DNA from: Norana najaformis
Lineage: Eukaryota > Annelida > Clitellata > Crassiclitellata > Hormogastridae
Length of the DNA: 64,000 nt
NCBI GenBank assembly: GCA_964023275.1
Contig: OZ029921.1
Coordinates: 18,909,609 to 18,973,608, forward strand
Direction of reading: 5' to 3'
Numbering within the stretch: the stretch's first letter is position 1; each line of letters begins with the position of its first letter. The notes below the pieces were generated by a model. The model worked only from the letters and a program-made list of their open reading frames with translations, was not told the origin of the DNA and ran no database searches. This document shows, in pieces, positions 23,284 through 36,700 of the stretch. Both the position numbers and the translations under genes were made by a program.

Positions 23284-25669
23284 GTAAGCCTACGTCTTCG
23301 GCTATATTATAGACCTATATGTATTTTTCAATTGAATTGTTAGATATTAAATTTATCTATACATTGTTTATTTTTAATTGCTTTATACAGTCACAAAATG
23401 TAGTCTATAGACATTTATATGTGTATGGTACCATTTTAAGTAAATTTATAGTTGGCCCTGGACAACATGTATCAGCGTAGGCAGTGGCGCCTTCAGGATG
23501 GCTTGCGTGGAGGGAGCAAGGGCATTTCTAGAAAGGCGCCACATCATGGGAGTCCACCCTGCAAGGTTCAGGTATTAGTAGTAGTTCCACTGTTTAACGC
23601 CATCTTATGGCGTCAAAGGCCGTTGACGTCGCCCTCCTCCTTTATCCAGGCTTGGGACTGGCACCACCCGAGTACGGCAGTGGCGGAGTTGCAAAGGTCA
23701 GGTTTGAGGGGCGCCGGCATATAACCAATAGGGGCGCATGAGGGGTGAACTGCCTCCACTCCTATAGCTAAATCCGCCACTGAGTGTAGGCTATTATGAG
23801 CGCAGTCCTCTTCATTAAAATAGAGTCTGTCTAGGCTAATTATAATTGTTGTAATAAGTTGAACCTTCCTCTAGCTCTTGCTGTCACCTAAATCCCACAA
23901 AAACGATCACACCACTCCTCAAATCACGTAACTAGCTTAAAATATCTGAACGAATGGACCAGAGTCCTATTGCTTACCTACAGCGCACTTCAATCTTCCT
24001 AACCCTCAGATCTTCCTCAGTTATTTCCAATCCAACCACTCCATTCAACCAGCGCGTCTTCAGCTCTAACACTTCTCCGCCCTCCCATCACCTTATCCTT
24101 AAAATTTTGAAATTGCTCCAAAGCCATAACTGCTCCATCCCTCTGGAATAAACTCCCGCCAAAATTACAATTATCTGACCGATCATCCGCCCACTGGCGC
24201 TTCACCTCATGCAATCTTTGTATACTGGCCTATGTCTTCACTCATCTATTTTTCTGCTCCAATTTCAAACACTGTCCACCATAGTGGTGTCACTGCCTGC
24301 CTGACTTTTGAATCTTGACCTGGAACCGAACCCTTCCTGCCTACCGATTTTGTTTTGACTGAGCGTCTGTCAATAAGCTGGTTCCCTCAACTTAGCTTTC
24401 GTTGGGCGCTGTAGAAATCTCGAGTTTATGAATACGAGTACCATGAAGGTAACCACCAGTCCCAGCATAAACAGATTAACACCACGTCACCTCGTCCTTA
24501 AAATTTAAAAATCGCTTCACAGCTGAAGCTGCCCCGCCCCTTTGGAATTAACTGCCGCCAGAAATACCCCAACTAACTAACCCTTCATACCTACTCGAAC
24601 AACACCTCTTGCAATCTCTGACAGTACTATCCTAATTCCTCCTCTGTGTCAAGCCCAATATTCAGAGCAGTAGTGGAATACGGCCATTCACAGACGAATT
24701 CCTGTTCACGTTTCTGGTACATTAATTAATTTTTAGAGACTTGAAAATTAAGCCCAAATCTCGAATAATTTCTTTCATTTGTGCTTAAACTTTGTAACAG
24801 GAAATGAGACACACCGGAAGTTTTACGGATCCAGTACAAGCCACAAACCTCAGGCAAAGGTTGATGACAATAAGAATGGTTTCATAAAAGATGCCAGATC
24901 TAGACCCACCGTCACCATTAACGCAAGTCGGCATGAAACTGTTCAGTCACGAGAGAAATTTCCGGTAAAATCAGACGTTGGAGAAAGAGTTCACACTAAA
25001 CAATGGCAAAATAAGGAAACACTTTTCGTCAACAAAGGTCCAACTGATGTCAAACCGGCCGACGAAGAAAGAGTTCACGTCAAAGGAGCTGCTCACGTCA
25101 AATCACTTGACAAAGAAAAACTTGACTCCAAAGTGAAACTTTGTGCACAGCCACACATTGACGTAACAGATCATGTCAAACCTGAAGTTCAGAAAGAAAA
25201 AGTATGCTTCAAAGACGATTCGAAACAAAGAGTTTATGATGAGTCAGGCAAGAACGAATCATTTAAGGTTCGTGGAATCTGCACACATCCTGTAAACATC
25301 GGTGAGAGACTAACAACATGCCAAAAAACAAATGGTGATAAAACTATTCAAGTTAAAAGGGAAAGTAGTAATAAAGTGTTCACCAAATTAGATACCAAAG
25401 ATGGGCAAACACCGGACCTCAAAGTAGATGACCCACATTCAGCTCACTACAATGTACAAACATGTGAAGCGGCCAGTGTTAGCCTACACAGCGACAAGCA
25501 AGAAGTCACTGAGGTTGAGAAAACAATTGATACGGATAAAGTTTACAACTACCTGTTTTATATCGGAACACGCATTCCTTCGAAATCCTTCAGTAAGCTG
25601 TGTCGTTCCGTAAACAAGCAAGCAATGCCATCATCATCATCGTTGTCATCATCATCATCATCATCTTAG
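23085..25669 (+). CDS. Two-exon gene of unknown function (whole gene span)
   Basis: Exon 1 is 23085-23283 and exon 2 is 24801-25669. The donor (TTCAA|GTAAGC) and acceptor (TTTGTAACAG|GAAATG) are both good matches to consensus. Exon 1 ends after one base of a codon and exon 2 begins with the two that complete it, so the frame is kept. The product is 355 residues. The N-terminal part begins MAELANARCKPKRTSEAEPT and includes an acidic ESDFNEDD stretch. The rest is very rich in Lys, Asp, Glu, Val and Thr, with loose repeats of the type 'VKP..EERVHVK..AHVK'. There is no signal peptide or membrane segment. The C-terminus, YLFYIGTRIPSKSFSKLCRS, is followed by a serine run encoded by (TCA)n. I do not recognise the family. 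The intron holds a MITE and LINE scraps. Further exons on either side are possible. Confidence 0.55.
23466..23784. mobile_element. MITE with CAGTGGCG / CCGCCACTG tips
   Basis: The left tip is GCAGTGGCGCCTTCAGGATG and the right tip CTAAATCCGCCACTGA, giving terminal inverted repeats around CAGTGGCGGAT. Internal sequence (GCTTGCGTGG..AGGGCATTTC.AGA; GCCACAT..GGCAGTCCACC) is shared with 60592-60755. An internal CAGTGGCGGAG at about 23683 suggests two partial copies joined. It sits in the intron of the plus-strand gene. Confidence 0.65.
23865..24660 (+). mobile_element. CR1/L2-like LINE 3' ends, two partial copies
   Basis: Between about 23960 and 24230 the plus strand carries sequence related to the minus-strand LINE at 240-690 (SSSVISNPTTPFNQRVFSS; then the 'LWNKLPPKL' region out of frame, TCTGGAATAAACTCCCGCC). 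Its 3' part, 24310-24425, is the reverse complement of 12500-12660. A second, more diverged copy of the same stretch follows at 24440-24660 (CCTTTGGAATTAACTGCCGC). Confidence 0.65.
24801..25669 (+). CDS. Unknown gene, exon 2 with C-terminal serine run
   Basis: An uninterrupted 869-bp reading frame, long for this AT-rich sequence, ending at TAG 25667-25669. The encoded region is charged and repetitive, probably disordered. The last residues come from a (TCA)n microsatellite, so length may vary between individuals. A plus-strand AATAAA lies at 25933-25938. Confidence 0.6.
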
Positions 25670-25749
25670 CCGACAAGAATTCATGGTATCATTGACAGAT
25701 AGAGAAAACACTACTGGTCTGACTTTGATACAACAATAGACCAAAACTG

Positions 25750-27612
25750 TGATCAAACTGCAAGGCTTTTATTATGTATAAGAGATATGTAATTTAAAGT
25801 GCACAAAATACAAAACTCTTCAAAATTTACAGCACAACAGTTTTCATTGTACATAAATCGCAACGCATGGCGCTTCTTCAGTGTCCCACACCAGACAAGT
25901 TACAGAAGCCCATTTACCATCAAATGTTCTGGAATAAAAATCAGGCAACCAATAAGTTGCCATCCAAGTGGAAGAAATGCAGAGTTCTAACCATTTACAG
26001 TGTTGCATTTTTATTACAACCTATTACTTTCTCCATTGCATTTTTATTACAACCTATTACTTTCTCCTCAAAAGCAGTCCTGATGTTTTGTAGGATCTTT
26101 CTGCCATAGCACATAGAATACAGAAGTAAACTGATCAATCGTTTTCAAATGAAATGCTAAAATTACATGACACATTAGCTTAGAAGCCTACATGAAGAGG
26201 TGAAATGCTGATGCTTCGAAGTGCTCATATCACACACCAAGCATACCAGATAAGTGTATGAACAACCCTTGTGAATAAGCTGGAGTCTTGTGCTTAGCTT
26301 TCAAGCAGACCTTCAGAAATTTGAGTTTTATGAATTGTGAAATACACGAGTAAGGATATGAATCCCAGTTGTTGAGCCCTTAAAATCAAGGGTGGTTAGT
26401 AGCAAACCACTGGCACTGGTGAATGAACACTACAGCATATGCTGATGCACAATCAACATGAGACAAAATTATGACACTAAAGTGGTCCAAAAATATTAAA
26501 ATCTCATGTTAATGCTAACAGACAAGCAAAAACTCAAAAATTTCTTTTTTTTGGCAAAAATACCATTTAAAATAAAACTTCAAGCTGAACTTAATACATA
26601 AACATCATCTACTTCTTAACACAAACCTAGTGATGAGTTTTAAAAGAGTAACCTTTTGCATAGATAACTGCATATTTTCATGAACTTTATACGACACCTG
26701 ATCCCAGCAAAATAAATATGAAAACACCTCTACTGCAACACAATGTACCATCTCTAATGTAAAAAACATAAACACAATTTCATCTTCTACAACCAATGCT
26801 ATACAGTATAACATAATCCAGAAATTCTTTATGTAAAAAAGAAATTTCATCTTTAAACAACAAGTGTAAAGTGGTTTATTCAAAAACTAACTCAACATAG
26901 CTTAACTAAGCCAATCTCTGTCCACTGCTCTCTGTCCCCTGCTCTCTGTCACAGCATCTTACCATACGTCCAATCAGCATTTAACTTAGTATGGCACACA
27001 ATTTTAGAGCTCCGTAATTTCAACTTAAACTTGTAAATCACCAATAAATAGCATTTCCTGAAAAATTTCAAATTACATCATGTCATCACAGATCCTTATC
27101 CTTCATCTCTGATGGTCTGTCCATGGTGCACAAGTTAACATTTCCATGCAGCGTTTTAGTTTACAATGCATTCAAGAATTGGTTTTGAAACCAGTTCAGC
27201 ATGCTGTTCTTCCTCAGCACTTCCTGTAAAAGCTTCACCTTTACATTACTTAACACATGGGTACTTACATCTAACCGAATCTACCAGTAACTTACACATA
27301 CAAAGTACCAATCAAACAGAAGGCAAAATAAAATTACAATTAATTCAACAGAAATTAGTGCCTTTGAAGCTCGTCATACCAAACCAATCATATCTCTAAG
27401 ACTAATGATACAGTCCCAAACAAAGCCCAGAGACCAATGACTAACAATGAAGAATTTAAATGATCAAGCCCAGCATCCCTCTATGCATACTAATGAAGCC
27501 AAAGGTCCAATCTATCGGTTTTACTCTAAGCAATTAGTGCAACATGCTGTGAATCAAGAAATGACCAATCTTGTAGAATCTGTTGAATTATGAGCCTTTT
27601 GCACTGTCATCA
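25750..27612 (-). other. DLG5: DLG5 3' untranslated region (inferred)
   Basis: From the DLG5 stop at 27613 downward there is no further conserved coding sequence. Minus-strand AATAAA signals occur at 26874-26879, twice within the tandem duplication at 26003-26068, and at 25768-25773. The last lies only about 100 bp from the stop of the converging plus-strand gene, so the two 3' ends may overlap. Which signal is used cannot be told from sequence. Confidence 0.45.
26003..26068. repeat. 33-bp tandem duplication in the DLG5 3' region
   Basis: Two identical copies of a 33-bp unit (ATTGCATTTTTATTACAACC, then TATTACTTTCTCC). Each copy supplies one minus-strand AATAAA. Confidence 0.9.
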
Positions 27613-27716
27613 TCAGTTTGATGTCACTGGAATCCAAAGTGTTTTCTTCTGTTCATTGTCAATGGCCACCTTGATTTTACAGCACATCATAGCCAGGTTT
27701 TCACCTTGAATTGTCT
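27613..27716 (-). CDS. DLG5: DLG5 last exon with stop
   Basis: The acceptor GTGAATCTAG|AG (phase 1) completes the last codon. TIQGENLAMMCCKIKVAI followed by DNEQKKTLWIPVTSN and TGA (27613-27615) matches the family end 'VIQGG.L..IC..I......EQ.K.LWIP'. Confidence 0.95.
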
Positions 27717-30700
27717 CTAGATTCACAGAAATAAGTAAATTAGGCACAGAACATCTGCTACACTCTTTTGTAAATGTAAAACTTTAAGGCATAACAACAG
27801 AACTGACAAAAATACTAAACGATTTGACAACAGACTGCCAATTTCAGATAGCACAACAGATTCACACCAGAAATGCAGCACTGAAACGTGTCAGCATTAT
27901 CACCCGGCCATGGTGCTTCTATGAGGGCAGACGAATGGCATATTTGGAAATTTAAAAAGCTGCATGCAAAGATTTCTAAAGTCAAAAACTTGAGGGTCCA
28001 ATTACATGCGATATCTGCCAGGAAGCCAATATAGCACTAAAAAACTACATACAGCATAAAATACTGTGGCTATGAACTTCCCCTATAAAATAAACTAATC
28101 TTTAAAAGAATTTAAAAATCTACATGATGAAACAGAGTAGAGCTAAAAATAGAAACCAAAGATTTCAAATTAACTTCATTTTTATTGCATAATGGTAATT
28201 ATTTCTATGAGATGCTGACTTAGCCTGACAAACACATATGCATAATTTCTTTTTTAGTACAGGACATCTGCCAAATAAAAGCTTACCTGCAAACATCCTT
28301 TTGTACTTCTGTTCATATTCTTGCCCTTGTTCAAAAAGATCCTTGGCCGTTTTGCTTGACACTTTCTCTGGGATAAAACGTGCATCCTTCATCTCCCTTA
28401 ATACAAGAATAAACCAAAAAAACCAATATATAATTTTAAGCAATATAACAGAATTAACATTTATGCACTACAGAAGTCACCAAACAGCCAAGATTTTGGT
28501 GAAGTATGAACAAGGTTATGAAGTAAATGTTTAAAATCCAGCCAGTCTATTTTTGATTTGCTGAACATTAAAAGCAAATAAACTTGTTAAAAGTAAGAAA
28601 TTACAAGCATCTTCAAAAAACCTGGGTACTTGAATGTCACCTAAAAATTTACCTGATTTGCTTCTGTGACTTGTACTTAAGGAAAAGAACAATAGGATAG
28701 ATGTGAGCTTTCTGAAGTTTTCCTACGGTCTCTGGAGGAACAGTCAGCAGGCAGTGACGATTCTGAAAAGAAGCAGCAGAAAATGTATCTTACAGCTACT
28801 ACCAACTACAGTTATTCCTTGTTTCTTCAGTATCAAATCTTAAGTTGTATTTTTCACAAAATTCTATTTCCTCCATGGAATGATCCAGAGAAGCCTGATT
28901 TGCTTAGGTTTCAGTTCAGCTAAACTAATGTGCTATCATAAATGCTATACACATCTTTTATTTGCATTTGGGCACAAGGAATGATGGTTCCACATACTTT
29001 AATTACTCCTGAAGCAATTCATAGCGCTTTTGATAGTTACCTAATAACATCTGAGGCAAAACCCTACTAGCAAAATTTAAAAAATGCTGAGTCTACGCAA
29101 CCTGGTTCATGATTTGCTGAATGGCAGGAATCGAAATCACTTTATAAATTCCATCAGGTGATGTTCTATATTCGACAACAGCAGTTTCTTCATTACTGAA
29201 TGTCATGTCTGAAACAAGTGTCACTCAAAATCACCCAGAATCAAGCCATAGCAATGTAACGCTGTATTGTGCACTATAACTAAACTAAGCAAAATGGTCT
29301 TCAGGTGCAATAAAGCAGGCAGCAGACTCGTAAATTCACAGACTGACCAGAAATAGACAATTTACTGATAACTCTGGCTGACTAGAAATTTTCAATAATA
29401 ATGATCAAAAAAGGAATGAACATTGGAAAGCAAAGCTCATCACAGAATGACTATAAACAATGGCAAAGTATGAGCAATACTACCTCAGTTAAAAATATAT
29501 TAGTCTAGACATACAAAACAGCCAAAAGTTGAAAGCACTGCACCCATTCAAAAAAAGAACAGTAAATTAGAACTTATGTTTGGAAGATGGCTGATGATTT
29601 AATGTTGTTAAATCTACTAGCTATTTTGTTAGTCTTTATTAACAAATACGTGATTTTGTTTAAAACTTTGTTTGTTATTAATTTCTTACAAAGAGCGTAA
29701 AAGCAGTTGTTGGTGAACTCCATTCTAATTTCCCGTGGATACCTAGTGCAGTATCTTACAAACATCTGGTGCAATTCTATGTGGATGCACCAAGTGATCT
29801 TGGCTTGACCTTCATATAAGTCGAGCCCCAATTTCGGTCTATTAAAACTGTTCAAAATATTAATATTTCGATCTAAGTGCAAATATAAACAGTAGTATTC
29901 GGCCTAATGACCTAGACAATAATAAAACTTTTTACAATAATTCCTTACCAGTATCGTGCCTGCAAAACTTATCAGGTGACTCTGATGTCAGTTTTTTGAT
30001 GATCTGCTCTGCAAAGGCTCCAATTATCAGGACAGGCCGTAAAATTGAATCTAATAGAAACCAAAAACCACCTTTCAGCTCAGTAGCAAAATCCAAACCA
30101 GTTAAGTCCAGTCGAAGTCTATGAGAAACAGATGTTATTAACAAACAGTGTTGCCAACTGCAAATTGTAGACTTATGGATATAGTCTGTAAAAATTGTTG
30201 CAAATAATTGTTGAAATTAGACATGTTTGTAAAACCCATAAATTTTGTAGGTGTCTTAAAATTTTATAAAAGTTGAATAGAACATCCAAACCAGAAATTG
30301 TTCCATAAGATTTAGCTGTTTTCATGTTGCTCCAGCCATTTTACTCGAGAGCAGCAGAAATCTTACACCTTTTTGTACATGTGGCACTGTGATCAAGATG
30401 ACATGAGGTGATCTATGGTTTTATAGTTCAGAAAATATTTAAACTTAATAGTAAACACAAGTGGTTAGTTTCCCAATTCAATCAGAATCCATAATCTATT
30501 TAAATTTTTTATGCATAACTGTGATTGATTTGTCCTAAAATTAAAATCTCAGATACAGTAGTTACGTAGGACTGCATACTGCTATACTTACTGTCAAACT
30601 TTTCAATTCTTTCAAGTGTAGGTAGTGGCATGTCTAAAAAATCATCAAATGTGCATTTCTATCTCAATTTACATTACATTCAACACCAGTAATGCTAAAA

Positions 30701-33700
30701 CACTTTCAGTGACTCACAACACTACCAGACATCTCAAACTACTTTTACCATGTGGATCAGACCATTTGGACAGCCCATGCAAAGGTAGACCTGGACAGTG
30801 GAGGTAGATCTCAGCCTGCTACTACTACTCAGGCTACTACTCAGTTTAGAGATGAGCTCAAGACCCAGGACAGCTGGCAGAGTCGTAGAACAGCAATGCT
30901 TCAGAAAGGGGTATGCCATTGACAATGATGATTTGTCTAAATGAAATTTTCATACGCGATAGCTATTAGCATATGCTGATCTTGTGTGTGGTTTTTACCA
31001 CTGTATACTGGGAAAACACTGCAATGCAAAATTTGAACAGGGCTATTTCCCATTGCCTCACCTATGTTTCACTTGTGGGACATGGGATACTTTACTTTCC
31101 CTTGGCATGCGACCATCAGGAAAAGCCTTTCAGTTACTGGATACAGAAAGAATTTGAGTATTGCCATATGTGTTGCAAATAAGGTACTGCCATCTGGACA
31201 CATCATGCCTTGAATACACTAGCCTGCATATTAAAGACAGAAATAACAGCCTTCGAACTGGCAAAGGCTGAACCCAGCAAACATGCAGTTGGACAAAAGA
31301 CGCACATAAAAAGATTTAGAAGGACTGGGAAATGTCACATGTTGTCCAAAACCATGGTCAGTACGGATATCCATAATAAACCATGTTAACACCCTCTGCA
31401 GTTTCTCTGTATACAAATATATAAATTCCCACAAGGATTACCAAAGGGAAAACAATTACGGTACTGAAGGATTCTGACCATCAAGATGGTGGATGGAGTC
31501 GCTGTTGAGAGATGCATCTGAAAAAGAGGTCAGGTCACGGCTGTCCCTGGAATTGTGTCGATGTCTATGGCGATGGAAGAAACTGCGCCTCACTGGTCCA
31601 GACGCCTGATATGATGATGATACGTCGACAAGACTTCTCTTGTGCGATAACTCTTCTTCCAGCCTACACAGTTGTATAGTTTACAGAAAAGCTTAGTGCA
31701 TTATTTACATTACAATCGGCACAATTCTTGAACAATCACATTACTGGAAGAGTAAAATAAAGTGAAAAGAATTTTCCACCAAATAAACTGCCTAATTTCC
31801 ATGTTTATTTACAGGCCTCTACATCAAGATTAAAGCATTCTTTAAAAGTGTAGAAAGATAAAAAATTAAAGCAACATTAAACTTTTCTTATATAAAATTT
31901 ATATGCCTATATCTGTACAGACCAGCGATGAGTAAATATTTATGTACATTATTTGTGATTAGCAAATTACCCCAGCCATACAGCATCTTCTTCCAACAAA
32001 AAATTCTACTCAATGCTTTCTCATTTTTGTAGCCCAATGAATGGAAAGGCAAGCCAATGCAGATCTTCCTACAGATTTGCCCTCAAAACACCAAGATTTA
32101 CAGGAATACAAATACTGGAAATCAGTTATAAAAACTCAAACTAAGCACAAGAAAAAATCTATTTCTTCTTACCTATTTAGGGATAGGGAATTTCTCTAAA
32201 ACGTCAAGATTAATTCAAATCAAAATGGAGAAACCACTTATAAAAACTTGAAGTAAAACAAGAAGGAAACGAACTTTGTTTTGGACGGAATTGTTCCGCA
32301 CTTCAGTTTGTCCCCATTTTCATTGACTAGATACGCCCACCACGTTCCAATGCGACCACTGAGAACTGTGTTTTCAATGAAAAGTATGTCACCCCTCTCG
32401 AAACTAAGCTCGCTGTCGGCAGTCGCAGTACGACTGTAAAGAGCCTGGACGTAGAAAGCATCACCTGCTTGCGTCTCTGTCCTCAAGAACACTGAAATTT
32501 AATTTTATAAAATGTTTCACCAACTATGACAAGTTTCAGCATTCTAGATTTCACTTTCAACATCTAGTTTTGTACTGTCTGGTTTTTGATTGCTCAAGTA
32601 CAACTTGCACTTCTGCCAAGAGTTCTCTAAGCTATGCCGTTCAGAATTACTTTATGCAGAGAAGCACAATAAATAAGCTCTAACACCACCTTACTAAACT
32701 ACTGGAAACTAAATTCCTTATCTCTGATCAGATGTAATTACTTACTGGGAAAACTGTATTGTACATGGCAGACGACTTGTTCACATGGTTTGCTGACTTC
32801 CAGGATCGCTTGTTCGAGAGTTAAACCTCGAAAGTCTTTATTATTGAACTATCAGTACAGTAACAAGCAATATAATTATATGATACAGTAATATAATTAT
32901 TAATTATGATAAAATAGGGTCATTTGTACGATGGAATACCTGAGAAACACTAGGAACATGATTTTGAGATTTTTATGCTGACTTTGCCAGCACTTAATTT
33001 GCTTGAATGTACAGACGTAACTGGATATTTATATAGCACCTTTGTACATTCAGATGCAGGCCCTATAGAAGCAATTCCTTAACTCGGAATTTGAGTTTAA
33101 AACTACCAGTAATAAGACCACAAATCTTCATCTCTAAGTTGTCACTCAGAATTGCATCTGGAAATGAGGCTGTTGGCCGGTGGTTTATCTATAGCATTCA
33201 GTTGACTATTTGAACGGAGCCTGGTGGTTGAATAGTAAACTGATATTTTAGACTTATATCTCTGATATTTTTAGATCCTTTTAATTACTCAGTTCTAGTC
33301 TCATTGTTTCTCTCAAATCAGAAATGAGTTGACCTGAAATTGATCGTCAAAAATTGAGTTGTCACGTATCATTAGAGTAACATAATTACTTATTGCAACA
33401 GAATCCTACTGATAGCGCCGTAAAATAGAGCATATTAATTTTTATTTAAATATCGAAGGAACAACACAACAATTTACTCATTTTTAATAAGCCTGCTTTT
33501 GTGTATTCTTATTAATTTCATGTAGTAGAATGTTCCAGACTTCATGCTAATTTCATCAGTACTTCAGTACGTCCTTTGATCTATTATCACATGCATGCAC
33601 ACGCGTGCACGCACACACACACACGTAACTTTGGGGGTTGTTGGTCAAGAGGGTTTTAAATCTGGGGGTATTATCCTATTATAACCAATGGGGGTTATTG

Positions 33701-36700
33701 GCCTGATGCCCCTGGAAACAGCTGACCTAATCTGAGGAGTGACTTGTTAACCTGAATACTACCAAGTACATCAGAATCTATTTGCAACCCTACCTCTGGG
33801 AGCCATATCGATCTCTTCATCAATTCAACCACAACCACAACAACTCCAAACAAACTGTTTCACTCAGAATTAGGAATATCAAGTGTTCTACCTCAAGGAT
33901 TTGGTCACCAACTCCAAGCCCCTTCTGGCCGCCAAGAGGACTGCCTGGCAGAATATTCTTAACAAATATGCCAACTGCATTGCCCCCGACCAGTTCCAGA
34001 CCAACTGAGTCGTGTGGGTGGAGTTTCTTACAAATGACAACACAAGGCTTTGGTGATGAAGATGACTCATCAGAATTCTTTGTGCTGAAAGCAGTTCATA
34101 AAGAATCCCACTAAGAAATTGATTTATAAGGTCACAATGTGTCATAGTAATTTTTCATCATGCACCCACTTTTAGCAACAGTCCTCATTTGGCAGACTCA
34201 CAAACACAAGCAGTAATCCCGCAAGAGTACAACACTGCCTTGAAATGAGTCAACATTCTCAACTTTGTCCAATTCTCAAATTCCCTAAGACTTTAAACCC
34301 TAACCCTAACCCAAAACCCTAAACCTAACCCAAAACCCTAACCCTAACCCTTAAGATGCAAATTTGAAAGGACTGTACAAATGACAGTCAGTGACCACTC
34401 AATATCCAAATATGAACCAAACATAGCAAGAAGTGCTTTTCTGCCAAGTACATTTTATAATCTTTGGAATTAAGAACACAGATGGTTCCAAAACTGAAAG
34501 CTACAACCAGTGACAAGGGAGGAAGATATTTTCAACAAATTTTATATAAACGTTCTGTAACATAACATTAAGTTAACCTTTTACACAACACATATTTTTA
34601 GCCAACAATCTCAAATGGTCATTGATATTAGTAAGGTGCAGAGGTTTTCTTATGTTTTCCAGAACAGAATGCAAAGAAATTGCAGAGCCATTAAGGCGAA
34701 AAGACTTCAAAACTATTGCTAACTTTGCATTTCCAGGTAAAGTTATGATGTACAATAAATTCTGCAAAGGCATTTTTACAATTCCATAGAACAGAAGAAA
34801 AAGCAAGAAATAAAGCACGTCCTCTTTGTTTACATCTAGGCATTGCTAGGTTAGCACTTTGAGTGCTGCAGTTGCTAGGAAATTATTAGCTTGACAATTA
34901 GGTTCAACAACGATCCAAGTCAGTGTTCTTACTATGAAAGTATAAAAAATATATCAACTGCTGAAGAACCTATGCCATCGGCTATCACCCTGACCATTTA
35001 TGTAAAATTTTTTCCACCAGCCTTTATCGGAGGCTGGTAAAAATCCTAGTCAAGCTGAAGCACTGTCACTAGACATCACTGCTGGCATCACTTTTATTAT
35101 CGTTTGAAAGGTTGAATAAATCATTAGTATGAACACTTTTTACAGTATTGTTTGTCCTGCTATATGTAAATGTGAGAAGTCAACTCCTCATCCAACTTCA
35201 AACTGGAAAATCATATGCCAAACTTCATCTTCATTCGCCACTGTGGTTAGTAGCATGTATGTAAAACGCAAAGATTGACAACTTTTCACATCGAATACCT
35301 CCACAACTTTTACACAAAGACATAAACAACTGATGGCAAAATAATAGCAAACCTATCAACCTAATTACCTGTAAAGTTATTCACATAGAATGAATGTTTG
35401 TTCCATACTATCCAACAGGTTTACTAAAAACACTCTTAATGTAGCAAAGTTGCACCTATGGCACATGTAGAAAGTTGTCGATTGTCGCAAAATTGTGCCT
35501 GTGGCAGTCAAAGGGTTAAGAAATAATCATCTGCAGAACTCCTGAAGCAGTGCCATATAAACGGCTGATTACATTACACTCCACAAGGCAAACGGCTCAC
35601 CTATGTCCAAAGGTCATGTGGGTCATGAATGTTTCAGGTGTGATCGTAGCATTGCTTGCTCTCACTCGATTTCCATTCAATCCACGATTGAAATTGTCTC
35701 GTGATTCGTCGTCCTCTGATGACGGTTCATCTGAGTCGGTCAGATTCTGTTCATGGTATTCTGAAACGGCCAAGTTCATCATTACCTAAGCAACACAGTC
35801 TTAATGTACGACGGAATTCTGAAACACTTTTAACATAATATCCTGCCCTCACAAGAATGTATGTTCATAGTCTTTAGAAACATTCTTAGCACACATCTTG
35901 TCTCCACATGTATCTATGTTCATGGTATTTTAAAACAGCCAAATCTAGAATTATGCAAGCAATACGGTCTTAATGTAAGATCCTGCCCATGCATGCATGT
36001 ATGTTCATAGTATTCTGAAACAGTCTTAACGTAAGATCCTGCCTACACAGGTATGTATGTGGTATTCTGAAACAGCCAACCAACCTTTGCATTACATAAG
36101 CAATGTAGTCTTAACGTAAGATCATGCAGCAACAAAGCTGAGAAGTTTCAACCAGTACATTCCATGAGGGCATATGGCTGAATTACTACTTCAACTAAAT
36201 TACTTTTTTCTAATAAAACGTTCTGCCAACAGATGATATAAAGCCAAATCTGCAGCCAGAAAGATAAATCCCAGGCCACAACTAGCCAAAGTCAGTCAGG
36301 CTATTAAAACTGTAGCCTAAAGTCACAAGTGTCTTTGAGGGAAATAGAGCTGACTGTATAATTCATGGGATGCAGCACTGTGTCCTAGAGTTGTGCTTGT
36401 TACAAGGCATTATGTAAACATCTTGTTGTTATTACACTGTTACAGTTACAGTTACTAACTGTCTGGGTTGTACTGGACAAGCATAGTGATGCTTTCAATG
36501 CACTGTCGTAGGACGCTTGAAGCCACGTGTTTTGTAGCACTTCTCATGTTGATTCCGCATACCTGGTACAACAGACCAACAACATACAGCATCATAAATA
36601 TGGGACAATGTGGTTCCAAAGAGATCTGAACTGGTGATAGGCCTTTCCGAGTCAAGGTAAAGGTTCGTGTGATCATGCAGTGAAGGATCTTTTGGCCAGC

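Noticed and set aside
23452..23724. Plus-strand coding region of 90 residues
   Set aside because: Lies within the MITE, whose tips and interior recur at 60592-60755.
33782..34114. Plus-strand 110-residue frame and the longer minus-strand frame 33888-34145
   Set aside because: Both overlap the DLG5 PDZ4 exon, which is read in another minus-strand frame supported by splice phases and PDZ homology.
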